Below are positions 17,951 through 26,540 of a stretch of DNA of 64,000 nucleotides, one piece after another. Position 1 is the first letter of the stretch. Each line of letters begins with the position of its first letter. The position numbers were made by a program, and so were the translations under genes. Where the stretch lies: assembly GCA_900541855.1 (NCBI GenBank), contig UQLD01000005.1:48292-112291 (forward strand), in the 5' to 3' direction. The DNA is from an uncultured Collinsella sp. Its GTDB lineage: Bacteria > Actinomycetota > Coriobacteriia > Coriobacteriales > Coriobacteriaceae. Under the pieces are notes generated by a model. The model was not told the origin of the DNA. It worked only from the letters and a program-made list of their open reading frames with translations, and did no database searches.

Positions 17951-19156
17951 CTAGGCGCGGGATTTGGCGCGTGCGAGAGCCAGGCCTACGGCGGCAATGG
18001 CGGCGGCGAAGAGCACGGTGACGCCCAGGTCGCAGGCGATGTCGCCCAACACGGCAGACGTCAGGTCCGAAGCAAGCGCCTTGCCGATCGCGTCGTTCAC
18101 CCAATACGTCGGCACAAAGTGCGCCACCGTCTGCACGGCCGAGCCCATGAGCGACAGCGGCATCCAAGCGCCGCCCAAAAACGTCATGAGCATGCCGAGC
18201 AGGTTGCCCACACCGTTAAGCAGCTCCTCGCGCGCGCCCAGACTCGAAAGCGTAAAGCCAACGGCCAGCGGCGTGCACGCCAAGGCAAACGTCGCTGCCA
18301 GCGCCAGGCACACACGACCCACGCCGACCTCGGCAACCGCGCCGGCAAAGCCCACGACGCCCATCATGCTCGACACAAACCAGATGCAGACGGTGAGCAC
18401 TGCAGCAGCCGCGAACACGGCAAGCGAGCGCTGGCGCTCGGAGACCGGGCCGGCATCCATACGACGTACGCGCTCGGGCTCGTTCATGCCCGAGAACACC
18501 AGTCCCACCGACACGATGACCGACGAGATGATCGCGTACGCGCCAAAGTTGAAGTACGACTCGAGCGTGGCGGCGGCAGTCGAGTCGACCTTGACCTGCT
18601 CGATCTCGACCTCGGCACGCTCGGTGGCCGCGTGTTCGGCAGCCTTGGCGACGTCACCGTTGGAGGCAGCAGGCTCAAGTGCGGCCGCAGCGCCCGCGAG
18701 CGAGATCCAGCGCGAGGCCTCGGCAGACGAAAGCGCCGCCGCCATGGTGCCGGCACCGTAGGTCACGTCGAGCTTGGGCAGGGCCTCCCCCGCGCGGGCA
18801 GCCGCAACGAGGTCGTCCTCAAACTCCTCCGGGATAAAGAACACGCAGTCGGCGCTGCCCTTGGCGCTGTTGCTCTTGGAGAGCGCGTCCGCAAGGTCGT
18901 ACGTATCGTCGCCGATGCCCGTGACCAGCTCAAAGCGCAAACCCAGATGCTTGGTAAGCGCACGCGAAAGATCGCTGTCGTCGCGGTCGACCACGATCAC
19001 GTTGGCATCATAGGGCTTATACTCGGTGAGCTGCGACGAGTTCCAGCTCACCGATGCCGCGATAAACACACCCATGAGCGAAATGAACACCGTGTAGATA
19101 AGCAGGTAGAACGGGTGCGCCAGCGCCATGCGAAGCGCGGTCTTAAAGGTGCTCAT
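17951..19156 (-). CDS. ABC-2 type permease subunit 2 of LnrLMN-like exporter
   Basis: 401 residues. One N-terminal span (about 18-40), an extracytoplasmic domain (about 45-215, with a coiled AEHAATERAEVEIEQ stretch), then six spans in the ABC-2 arrangement. It pairs with the preceding permease. Both belong to the YhgE/LnrM-LnrN-like class with a large N-terminal ectodomain, which export antibiotics or lipid-like compounds. ATG 19156 is preceded by GGAAGGAG and overlaps the upstream permease gene by 14 bases. It is the last gene of the operon. Confidence 0.82.
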   Translation of the reverse strand: MSTFKTALRMALAHPFYLLIYTVFISLMGVFIAASVSWNSSQLTEYKPYDANVIVVDRDDSDLSRALTKHLGLRFELVTGIGDDTYDLADALSKSNSAKGSADCVFFIPEEFEDDLVAAARAGEALPKLDVTYGAGTMAAALSSAEASRWISLAGAAAALEPAASNGDVAKAAEHAATERAEVEIEQVKVDSTAAATLESYFNFGAYAIISSVIVSVGLVFSGMNEPERVRRMDAGPVSERQRSLAVFAAAAVLTVCIWFVSSMMGVVGFAGAVAEVGVGRVCLALAATFALACTPLAVGFTLSSLGAREELLNGVGNLLGMLMTFLGGAWMPLSLMGSAVQTVAHFVPTYWVNDAIGKALASDLTSAVLGDIACDLGVTVLFAAAIAAVGLALARAKSRA

Positions 19157-20330
19157 AGCGGCTCCTTCCAAAGATCAGCGTGGCGGCGGCAACGAACAGC
19201 AGCGCCATAAGGACCAGCGCGCCAGCGCGAACGGCAAAGGGGCCCAGGTCCTCAAAGAAATACAGGCGGTTGAACATGTCGCAGATGAGCTTGACGGGGT
19301 TGAGCCAGCACTCGGCCGGGCAGGCGCGGGCGACGTCGTCGGCAAGTGCCATCGCCGGCTCGCCGTAGAGGCCGGCGAACAGGGCGCACGTGGTAGCAAA
19401 GCCCGTGAGGATGCCGGACTTGGACGCCTTGCCGCCCTTAACGGGAAGTGTGCCCACAAAGAGTCCCAGGCCCGTAGCGGCAACCGCGGAAGCGGCACCG
19501 CCCACCAGACACAGCCCCTCGCGCCCGCCAAAGTCGACGCCCACGACCAGGCGCACGTAGCCGATCGCAATCGTCATCGAGGCAAAGGAAACCAGCCACG
19601 AGCCCACAAAGATACCGGCCAGCGACGCCGTCTTGGAAAGGCCGCCCACGCAGCGACGCGCGCCAAGGCCCGACAGATTGGGCTGCAGGTCGACGACGCT
19701 CAAGGCGGCAAACTCGGCAGACATCATCGCGACCAGGCCAAAGAGCGCGTAGTAGTAGATGACCGTGCCATCGGGCGTTGTGCGTGTCAGGCTTACGCGG
19801 CGGGTACTGCCCTCGAGCGACAGGGCGCGCGCAACCGCCTCCGGGTCGGCGAGTGCCGCCGGGTTGTCCTGGGCAATCTGGGACATGAGCTCGGCATTTT
19901 GTGTATACGAGCTTGCCACCGTCTCCAAAATGCTGCGGTCGGTGAGCACCGACGACGCACGCGAGTTGTCATAGCTCGAAAGCAACGTGAGTTTGGGCGT
20001 GCCCGCGTCGTCGACCGTATAGATGCCCGCGACCTCGCCGGCCTTAAGCGCACGGTTCGCATCGGCTGCGTCGTCGCACTCGTGGATCTCGAGCAGCTGA
20101 TCGTCACCTTGCTTGGCAAGCGACGTCGCCACGCCCTTAAAGGTCGAAACGTTCCAAGCCTCGTCCGCCACGACGGCAACCGGCACCGGGTCGACCGTAC
20201 CGTCGGAGCTGAGGTTCGCAAACATAAACATGAACATCGTGGAAAGCGCAATGGGAAAGAGAGCGCCCCAGACCCACGTGCTCGGCCGGCGCAGCAGCGT
20301 CTTGACCGTAGTGATGATGGTGTTGAACAT
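19143..20330 (-). CDS. ABC-2 type permease subunit 1 of LnrLMN-like exporter
   Basis: 395 residues with the same plan as its partner: one N-terminal span (about 18-38), an ectodomain (about 45-200) and six C-terminal spans. The two permeases would form a heterodimer with two copies of the ATPase encoded 9 bases upstream. Gene order ATPase-permease-permease, next to a DesK/NarL-type two-component pair, matches lnrJKLMN (yfiJKLMN) of Bacillus, which detects and exports linearmycin-like polyenes. The ligand here is unknown. Confidence 0.82.
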   Translation of the reverse strand: MFNTIITTVKTLLRRPSTWVWGALFPIALSTMFMFMFANLSSDGTVDPVPVAVVADEAWNVSTFKGVATSLAKQGDDQLLEIHECDDAADANRALKAGEVAGIYTVDDAGTPKLTLLSSYDNSRASSVLTDRSILETVASSYTQNAELMSQIAQDNPAALADPEAVARALSLEGSTRRVSLTRTTPDGTVIYYYALFGLVAMMSAEFAALSVVDLQPNLSGLGARRCVGGLSKTASLAGIFVGSWLVSFASMTIAIGYVRLVVGVDFGGREGLCLVGGAASAVAATGLGLFVGTLPVKGGKASKSGILTGFATTCALFAGLYGEPAMALADDVARACPAECWLNPVKLICDMFNRLYFFEDLGPFAVRAGALVLMALLFVAAATLIFGRSRYEHL

Positions 20331-20339
20331 GACTGCCCC

Positions 20340-21278
20340 CTAGTCGCGCAGCTCGCGGCCGGTGATCTCGAGGAACACGTCGTTGAGGGTCGGCGGCTCG
20401 GAATAAATGCGGCCGAGCGCCACGTCATGCGAGCGCAGCGCATCGAGAATGTCCGTCAGGTTATGCGGGCTCGCCTCGCACGAAAACGTGAGCTGGCCCG
20501 CCGTCGCCGACAGGTCCAGGACATGCGGCAGGCTCGCGACGGCACCGAGCGCCGCGCTCGGCACCTCGCCGACCTCGATCACGATCTTCTCACCCATCTG
20601 AATCATGCGCTTGAGCTCGTCGTTGGTGCCCTGCGCCAGCACGCGGCCGCCGTCCATGATCATGATGCGGCTGCAGATCTGCTCGACTTCCTCCATATAA
20701 TGGCTGGTATACACCACCGTGGCGCCCTCGTCGCGCAGGCGGCAGATGCCCTCCAGGATGGCGTTGCGACTCTGCGGGTCGACTGCCACCGTGGGCTCGT
20801 CAAAGAAGATGAGCTCGGGCTTGTGCGCGATGCCGCAGGCGATGTTGAGGCGACGCGCCAGGCCACCCGAAAGCTTGCCGGGGCGGAACTTGGTAAAGTC
20901 GCCCAGACCGACAAAGTCGATCGCCTCGTCCACCAGCGCGCGGCGGCGTTTGCGGTCGCTGACGTAGAGGCTGCAGAAATAGTCGATGTTCTCGCGCACG
21001 GTGAGCTCGTCGAACACCGCCACCTGTTGCGGTACCACGCCGATGCGGCGCTTGAGGTCGTAGCGGGCGGGCGTCATGGGCTCGCCGAACAGCTCGATGG
21101 TGCCCTTGTCGTAGGCGAGCAGCTGCAGGATACAGTTGATGGACGTGGTCTTGCCCGAGCCGTTGGGGCCCAGCAGGCCAAAGATCTCGCCGGGGGCGAT
21201 GCTGAGGTTAAAGTGGTCGAGCGCGATAAGGTCGTCGTAGCGCTTGACGAGGTTTTCGACGCGGACGATATCTGTCAT
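20340..21278 (-). CDS. ABC-2 exporter ATPase, LnrL-like
   Basis: 312 residues. Walker A GPNGSGKTT, signature LSGGLARRL, Walker B LIFFDEP, switch YTSHYMEE. The C-terminal extension (about 225-312) is typical of drug-exporting DrrA/CcmA-like ATPases. ATG 21278 is chosen because the conserved TDIVRVENLVKRYD strand begins directly after it. Divergent from the histidine kinase, with 209 bases between them that hold a strong hairpin and likely both promoters. Confidence 0.92.
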   Translation of the reverse strand: MTDIVRVENLVKRYDDLIALDHFNLSIAPGEIFGLLGPNGSGKTTSINCILQLLAYDKGTIELFGEPMTPARYDLKRRIGVVPQQVAVFDELTVRENIDYFCSLYVSDRKRRRALVDEAIDFVGLGDFTKFRPGKLSGGLARRLNIACGIAHKPELIFFDEPTVAVDPQSRNAILEGICRLRDEGATVVYTSHYMEEVEQICSRIMIMDGGRVLAQGTNDELKRMIQMGEKIVIEVGEVPSAALGAVASLPHVLDLSATAGQLTFSCEASPHNLTDILDALRSHDVALGRIYSEPPTLNDVFLEITGRELRD

Positions 21279-21487
21279 GAGGCGGCCCTTCTGTTGATTG
21301 CGGCCCGGTACGATTGCATCATCGCAGGAGCCGCCGGCGCGCACCAGTGAGCTTTGTCACGAGTGCGGGGGGCGGAGGCGAAACCCCCGCTCGTGCGAGC
21401 GATCGACGCCGATTTGCCGCGCGGGAGGAATGTCACGGTTGCGCAGGCGGCCCCTCCACCACGCGCGGCTTCGCGTACAATACCCGT

Positions 21488-22633
21488 ATGAACAGGCTTT
21501 TCGACAAATCGATCGTGCTGGCGTGCTGCATTGCGGCCGCAATGGGCCTTGCCGTGGACGCTCGCCTGGTCGCGGCGTTTTGCCTGGGCGTTATTGCCAC
21601 CTCACTGGCCGAAGTCGCACAGGGAAACCGCGCCTGCCGTGCAAGCGAGGCCGCGAGCTACGCTTACGTCATCGCGGCTGTCTTCGTGCTGCCGTTTGTG
21701 CCGTTTGCGCCTCTCGCCCTCTATGACATCGCGCGGCGCGCGCGCCGTGAGCACGCCTGGATCGCGCTGGGTGTCGGCGCTGTCTTTGCCTGTGCGCTCG
21801 TCGCAGATTTTCGCACCGACGCGCTTACCGCCCGAACGCTCCTGTTGGCCGCTATCCTTTCGGTTGCCGCCACCCTGCTATCGCTACGTACCGCCCAGCT
21901 GGAGCGCGAGCAGCTGCGCATGCGCCGTACCCGCGACGAGCTGCAGGAACGAGCCCTCGCGCTCGAGGCGCGCAACCGCGATCTTGCTGACCGCCAGGAC
22001 TACGAAATCGAGCTCGCGACGCTCGCCGAACGCGCCCGCATCGCGCGCGAGATCCACGATAACGTCGGGCACCAGCTCACGCGCGCCTCGCTGCAGGCCG
22101 AAGCTCTGCGCGTGGTCCACGCCGACGAGCCCAGGATTGCCGCCGACTTTGCCGACGTCAAACGCACGGTTGACGAGGCGCTCCAGCTCGTACGCACCAG
22201 CGTCCACGCCCTCAACGACAACGCCGTCGACCTCTCCGTACAGCTCGATTGCATCGTTGAAGGCGCACGCTCGGACGGCGGCCCGCAGGTTGAGCTTGAA
22301 GTTTTGGCCGAACATGCGCCCGCAAATGTCGCCAACTGCTTTGCGGCGGTCCTGCGCGAGGCGCTTTCCAACGCCATGCGCCACGCCCATGCCAAAACCA
22401 TTACCGTGCGGTGCATGGAGCATCCGTCGTTTTACCAGCTCATCGTTACCGATGATGGCGTGGACGCGACCCCGGCGAGCAGCAGCAACGTCGCAGAAGG
22501 CATGGGGCTCGCCTCCATGCGCGAGCGCGTCGAGGCGCTTGGCGGCACCTTCACCGCCGGTCCGCGTGCCGGCGCCGGCGGCTGGCGCGTGTTTGCCACC
22601 GTTCCCAAACCGCAAGGAGATGAGGGCCGATGA
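21488..22633 (+). CDS. Sensor histidine kinase, NarL/DesK (HisKA_3) family
   Basis: 381 residues. About five N-terminal membrane spans (1-130) without a large sensor domain, a coiled linker rich in Arg/Glu/Leu, then the dimerisation helix AREIHDNVGHQLT with phospho-acceptor His190, and a HATPase_c domain with N-box LREALSNAMRHA and GMGLASMRERVEALGG. Short-ectodomain kinases of this class often sense through, or at, an ABC transporter. There is no Shine-Dalgarno sequence before ATG 21488. A TACAAT -10-like box ends six bases upstream, so the transcript may be leaderless. It overlaps the regulator gene by 4 bases. Confidence 0.9.
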   Translation: MNRLFDKSIVLACCIAAAMGLAVDARLVAAFCLGVIATSLAEVAQGNRACRASEAASYAYVIAAVFVLPFVPFAPLALYDIARRARREHAWIALGVGAVFACALVADFRTDALTARTLLLAAILSVAATLLSLRTAQLEREQLRMRRTRDELQERALALEARNRDLADRQDYEIELATLAERARIAREIHDNVGHQLTRASLQAEALRVVHADEPRIAADFADVKRTVDEALQLVRTSVHALNDNAVDLSVQLDCIVEGARSDGGPQVELEVLAEHAPANVANCFAAVLREALSNAMRHAHAKTITVRCMEHPSFYQLIVTDDGVDATPASSSNVAEGMGLASMRERVEALGGTFTAGPRAGAGGWRVFATVPKPQGDEGR

Positions 22634-23259
22634 GGCTTATTGTTGTCGACGACGACCGCTTGGTGGTCGATTCGCTCAAGATTATCCTGGGCGCCCAGCC
22701 GCAGATCGAGGTGGTGGGCACCGGCGCCAACGGCAACGATGCGGTGGCGCTCTACGCCGAGCACGCACCCGATATCGCACTGCTCGACATCCAGATGCCG
22801 GGACGCGACGGCCTATCGGCAGCACGCGAGATCCTCGGGCGCGACCCTGCGGCACGCGTGGTGTTTCTGACGACATTCTCGGATGACGAGTACATTGTGT
22901 CGGCGCTCAAGCTGGGTGCCCGCGGCTATCTGATCAAAACCGATGTCGCCGCCATTCCGCCAGCGTTGGCGCAGGTCATGAGCGGCAAACGCGTGCTCGA
23001 GGGCAAGGCGATCGAGGATATCGATTTTGATGGGGCGGGCACCGAAGCCGACGCGCCCCGCCGGCCCACAGCCTTTGCCGGCCTAACCGACCGCGAGTTC
23101 GAAGTCGCCGAGCTCATCGCCCGCGGCCTCGACAACAAGGAGATCGCCGCCACCGCCTACATGGGCGAAGGCACCGTGCGCAACCACATCAGCTCAATCC
23201 TAGCCAAAATGGGCCTACGCAACCGCACGCAGATCGCCATCGCCTACCTGCGGGGATAA
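22630..23259 (+). CDS. Response regulator, NarL/LuxR family
   Basis: 209 residues: a receiver domain with acidic pocket DDD (7-9), phospho-acceptor Asp53 in LLDIQMPG, and Lys in LIKTD; then a LuxR-type HTH (about 145-205, LTDREFEVAELIARGLDNKE and VRNHISSILAKMG). The start codon is shared in ATGA with the kinase stop, so the two are translated together. Expected to activate the divergent exporter operon when the kinase senses its signal. Confidence 0.93.
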   Translation: MRLIVVDDDRLVVDSLKIILGAQPQIEVVGTGANGNDAVALYAEHAPDIALLDIQMPGRDGLSAAREILGRDPAARVVFLTTFSDDEYIVSALKLGARGYLIKTDVAAIPPALAQVMSGKRVLEGKAIEDIDFDGAGTEADAPRRPTAFAGLTDREFEVAELIARGLDNKEIAATAYMGEGTVRNHISSILAKMGLRNRTQIAIAYLRG

Positions 23260-23319
23260 CTACCCAATGGCCGGACACTCCGACATAGCAAAATGGCTGT
23301 TATCGATTTGATGCCATTT

Positions 23320-23473
23320 CAAAACCATGCCGGATTACGGGGCTAAACTCAGGGCCCCCATCCATACCCACGTTTTCTGCAAAATGACGGCTCGTCTACC
23401 TGCGGTTTTATTTTCACGAATATCGGCATGGTTGGGGGCTCGTGATTCAGCCCCGTAAACCGGCATAGTTTTG
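23320..23473. repeat. 154-bp palindromic element
   Basis: The left arm from 23320 (CAAAACCATGCCGG, then ATTACGGGGCTAAA) pairs with an arm ending at 23473, with three mismatches in 28. The right half recurs in degraded form at 23635-23730. Confidence 0.7.
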
Positions 23474-23634
23474 TTCGGGCGACCCCGCACGAGTGCCTCC
23501 GCCAGCCTCGCGGGACCAAAATGATCCGTTTTCCTTCGCCCCCAAGGAATCAGCCGGAACCGCCCGCCACGAAACCGGCCCATCTACTACGTTTGACTCG
23601 ACACCCCCGACCACAACCGCGTTTTATGAAAAAC

Positions 23635-23730
23635 CGCAGGCGTTCTACCTGCGGTTTTGTTTTTGGGATTTTCCGTATGGTCGGAGGTTCGCTATCCAGC
23701 TCCGTAAACCGGCATAGTTTTGTTCGTGGC
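23635..23730. repeat. Second partial copy of the 23320 palindrome
   Basis: Shares TCTACCTGCGGTTTT and CCGTAAACCGGCATAGTTTT with 23390-23473 in direct orientation; only the right half is recognisable. With the complete element it fills most of the ~540-bp gap after the regulator gene. No gene is seen in the remainder. Confidence 0.6.
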
Positions 23731-23753
23731 GGCCCAACCGCGCGTTCACGCGC

Positions 23754-23787
23754 GGGGCCGGTGGGGCATTTTTGCCCCACCGGCCCC
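23754..23787 (-). terminator. Terminator-like hairpin after the hydrogenase operon
   Basis: Perfect 15-bp stem (23754-23768 with 23773-23787) with a 4-base loop, ten bases after the ferredoxin gene stop on the minus strand. No long T-run. Confidence 0.65.
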
Positions 23788-23796
23788 ATCCAAACG

Positions 23797-24138
23797 CTAC
23801 TCCGGCTTGGTTTCTACCGTGGGAGTCTTGTCCGCCGCAACCGGAGTGCGGGCGGTGTCCATGCTCAGGCAGTGTTTAGGACAGCTCTCGACGCACTCGC
23901 CGCACACCACACAAGAATACGGATCGATCGACCACGTTCCGCCCTTGCGATCGACCGCGAGCGCGCCCGCCGGGCAGCGACGCGCGCACATGCCGCAGCA
24001 GATACACACGTCCATGTCGTTAACGATATGTCCGCGCAAGCGCTCGGGTGCCGCGAGCTTCTCCTGCGGATAGCACACCGTTACTGGCCGCTTGACCATA
24101 GAACCCAAGGCCGTCTTGGCAAATGTCAGCAAACTCAT
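23797..24138 (-). CDS. Ech-type hydrogenase ferredoxin subunit (EchF/HycF-like)
   Basis: 113 residues with two complete 4Fe-4S motifs: C45, C48, C51, C55 and C76, C79, C82, C86. Such polyferredoxin-like subunits pass electrons between soluble ferredoxin and the NuoB-like small subunit. Last gene of the hydrogenase operon, 7 bases after the large-subunit gene. The C-terminal tail after the clusters is short and not conserved in character. ATG 24138. Confidence 0.88.
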   Translation of the reverse strand: MSLLTFAKTALGSMVKRPVTVCYPQEKLAAPERLRGHIVNDMDVCICCGMCARRCPAGALAVDRKGGTWSIDPYSCVVCGECVESCPKHCLSMDTARTPVAADKTPTVETKPE

Positions 24139-24145
24139 GCCGCGC

Positions 24146-25234
24146 CTACCTTTCCGTGCAGCTAATGCAGGGGTCGATGGTCAGGATAATCATGGGCACA
24201 TTGGCAATGAGCACACCCTGCAGCGCATGCGTCAGACCCGCCAAGTTCTGCGACGTCGGCGTGCGCACGCGGAAACGGTCCAGATTTTTGGTGCCGTTGC
24301 CGCGCACATAGTAATAAGCCTCGCCGCGCGGCTGCTCAATCACAACCTCGCCGCGCGCGCCGTCGGCCGGCGTAAGCTTGGTGCGCCCGCCAATCCCGTC
24401 GTGCGGAATCTTGCCCACAAGCTCCTTAATGATGTCCATGGCCTGCGTGACCTCGGCGCAACGCACCTGGCAGCGGGCATAGCAATCGCCATCGGTAGCA
24501 ACGATGGGCTCAAACGCGGCCAAGTCCGCATAGGCGCCGTCACCGAACATGCGCACGTCGTAGTCCACGCCCGAGGCGCGGCCGAACGGACCGACCATCG
24601 AAAGCTCCAGCGCGTCTTTCTTGCTAATCACGCCCACGCCATGCAGGCGCTCGCCGCAGCTGTTGTCGTCCAAAAACGTATGCACCAGGGCCTCGTAGTC
24701 AGGACACATGGCATCGAGCGTCTGGACAATGCCCGCCAGCTCGGAGTCCTCGATATCGTGCTTAAGGCCGCCGATCTCGTTGATCGACAGGATCACGCGC
24801 CCGCCGCAGGTGCTCTCAAAGATCTTGAGAATCTGCTCGCGCAGGGTCCACGAACGATAGAACAGCGCCTCAAAGCCAAAGGCATCGGCGAGCAGGCCCA
24901 GCCACAGCAAATGCGAGTGGATACGCGACAGCTCGTGCAAAATGGTGCGGATATACTGCACGCGTCCAGGCACCTCGATGTCGAGCATGCGCTCGCAGGC
25001 GCTGGCGTAGCCGCAGCTATGGCCCACGGCGCAGATGCCACAGATGCGCTCGGCGATGTAGCCAAACTGATGCATGTCGCGCTTTTCGGTGAGCTTCTCG
25101 AGCCCGCGGTGCACAAAACCGATCTGCGGAATTGCCTCGATGACGCGGTCGTCCTCGATCACCAGGTCCAGATGAAGCGGCTCGGGCAGCACCGGGTGCT
25201 GCGGGCCAAACGGAATGACGGAGCGATGAGCCAT
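24146..25234 (-). CDS. [NiFe] hydrogenase large subunit, group 4 (EchE-like)
   Basis: 362 residues. Both Ni-ligating motifs are intact: RICGICAVGH (63-72) at the N-terminus and DPCISCTER (354-362) at the C-terminus. The protein ends exactly at that Arg, so it lacks the C-terminal peptide normally cut off by a maturation protease. The lack of a long N-terminal extension and the match to the 49-kDa/HycE-C fold place it with Ech rather than Hyc. It catalyses reversible H2 formation from ferredoxin electrons, coupled to ion translocation by the membrane subunits. It lies 5 bases after the NuoC-like gene. No maturation genes (hyp) are in the window. Confidence 0.93.
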   Translation of the reverse strand: MAHRSVIPFGPQHPVLPEPLHLDLVIEDDRVIEAIPQIGFVHRGLEKLTEKRDMHQFGYIAERICGICAVGHSCGYASACERMLDIEVPGRVQYIRTILHELSRIHSHLLWLGLLADAFGFEALFYRSWTLREQILKIFESTCGGRVILSINEIGGLKHDIEDSELAGIVQTLDAMCPDYEALVHTFLDDNSCGERLHGVGVISKKDALELSMVGPFGRASGVDYDVRMFGDGAYADLAAFEPIVATDGDCYARCQVRCAEVTQAMDIIKELVGKIPHDGIGGRTKLTPADGARGEVVIEQPRGEAYYYVRGNGTKNLDRFRVRTPTSQNLAGLTHALQGVLIANVPMIILTIDPCISCTER

Positions 25235-25239
25235 GGACC

Positions 25240-25941
25240 TTACGCCTCCTTTTTCTGCTTGTCGCGGGCGGCCTTGGCGGCAAGCGCCGCGCGGACCTTG
25301 GCCGCTTTCTCGGGATCCATGGCAGCGAGCTTTGCCTCCATCTCGGCAGCCTTGAGCGCGGCCTTCGCAGCAGCCTCATCGTGCTGAGCATCGGAGCCGG
25401 CAGCCGCAGCGGGCTGGGCGGCAGCAGCACTCGCAGCGCCCTCCCCCGCAGCGGCCGTGGCAGCAGCAGCCCTCTCGGCCGCGGCCTTGCGCGCCTTGGC
25501 CTCGGCGGCGGCACGGACCTTCATGGCTTTCTCGCGCGCGGCCTTCACCTCGGGCGTGATAACGCTCATGGGTTCTGCAGTCGAGACCTGGTAGAAAAAG
25601 CCGTTAAAGTCGACCTGCATGTCAGTGATGGCAAGACCAAACAGGTCGTGAGCCTCATTTTCAAACGGGAACACCGCCGGATAATATGAGCTGATGGACG
25701 GAATCTCCTGGTACTGGTCGATGCCCTCAACCACCAGGTTCTCGATCGCATAGCTCCCGTCCTGCGCAATATGCTCCTGAGCAGCACGAACGTTGATAAA
25801 CGTATAGACCAAGCGGTACGAGCCGTCATCTACGTTGCGCTCAGCGTGCATTTGCACAAAGCGCGCGCCGACGCCCTTGAGCGCCTGGACATGCGACAGG
25901 AGCTCGTCGATCCCGACGGTGGTATAGATAGCCTTTTGCAT
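25240..25941 (-). CDS. Hydrogenase NuoC-like subunit (EchD-like) with Ala/Lys-rich tail
   Basis: 233 residues. The first ~120 match the 30-kDa NuoC / HycE N-terminal fold, with FPFENEAHDLFGL as the diagnostic stretch. From about residue 130 to the end the sequence is a low-complexity Ala/Lys/Glu tail, probably a long helix or disordered, absent from classical EchD. The subunit bridges the catalytic subunits to each other in the peripheral arm. Its ATG overlaps the NuoB-like stop (TAATG), so translation is coupled. Confidence 0.88.
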   Translation of the reverse strand: MQKAIYTTVGIDELLSHVQALKGVGARFVQMHAERNVDDGSYRLVYTFINVRAAQEHIAQDGSYAIENLVVEGIDQYQEIPSISSYYPAVFPFENEAHDLFGLAITDMQVDFNGFFYQVSTAEPMSVITPEVKAAREKAMKVRAAAEAKARKAAAERAAAATAAAGEGAASAAAAQPAAAAGSDAQHDEAAAKAALKAAEMEAKLAAMDPEKAAKVRAALAAKAARDKQKKEA

Positions 25942-26528
25942 TACTCGGCCTCCTTTGCAGCGGCGGGTGCAGCGGACTTCCCGTCAGGCGCGTCACCGGC
26001 GGCCCCAGCCCCGGCCCCCGCAGCCACAAACCCGTCCTCGCCCAGCTCAACGCCACCGTCCCAGGTTGCGGCACCGCCCACGCTGAGCGGATTGCCGCCG
26101 GCGCGCATCACGGCCTCCTTCTGGTCCAGGATGCCGCACGCCTCCACAATGGCATCGATCACGGTCTCGGGGCGAATGGCGCACCCGGGCGCGTACACGT
26201 CCACGGGAATTGCGCGGTCCACGCCGCCGATCACGTTATAGGCATCGCGGAACACGCCGCCCGAACACGCGCAGATGCCGCAGGCCACCACGCACTTGGG
26301 CTCGAGCATCTGGTTGTAGATCTGGCGCACGACGGGCAGGTTCTGGGCATTGACCGACCCCGTCACCAAAAAGATATCCGCATGCTTAGGGTTGCCGGTG
26401 TTGACCACGCCAAAGCGCTCCGCATCGAACAGTGGCGTGAGCGAGGCCAGCACCTCGATATCGCATCCGTTGCAGCTCGAGCCGTCGTAATGAATAACCC
26501 ACGGCGAGCGCGACATTTTATGATCCAT
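25941..26528 (-). CDS. Hydrogenase small subunit, NuoB-like (EchC-like)
   Basis: 195 residues. Carries the proximal 4Fe-4S cluster: Cys19 and Cys22 (SSCNGCDIE), one of the Cys at 83/86 (ACGICACSGG) and Cys116 (PGCAIRPE, where GCPPRPE is usual). The C-terminal ~45 residues are Ala/Gly-rich and not part of the family fold. It transfers electrons between the ferredoxin subunit and the NiFe site. The start has GGAGGCGG overlapping the upstream TAG, 12 bases after the membrane subunit gene. Confidence 0.92.
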   Translation of the reverse strand: MDHKMSRSPWVIHYDGSSCNGCDIEVLASLTPLFDAERFGVVNTGNPKHADIFLVTGSVNAQNLPVVRQIYNQMLEPKCVVACGICACSGGVFRDAYNVIGGVDRAIPVDVYAPGCAIRPETVIDAIVEACGILDQKEAVMRAGGNPLSVGGAATWDGGVELGEDGFVAAGAGAGAAGDAPDGKSAAPAAAKEAE

Positions 26529-26540
26529 GGATGCCGCCTC

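Noticed and set aside
19128..21350. 740-codon open frame on the plus strand
   Set aside because: It is antisense to the complete permease and ATPase genes, is Arg/His/Gly-rich with no recognisable motif, and is a by-product of high GC codon use.
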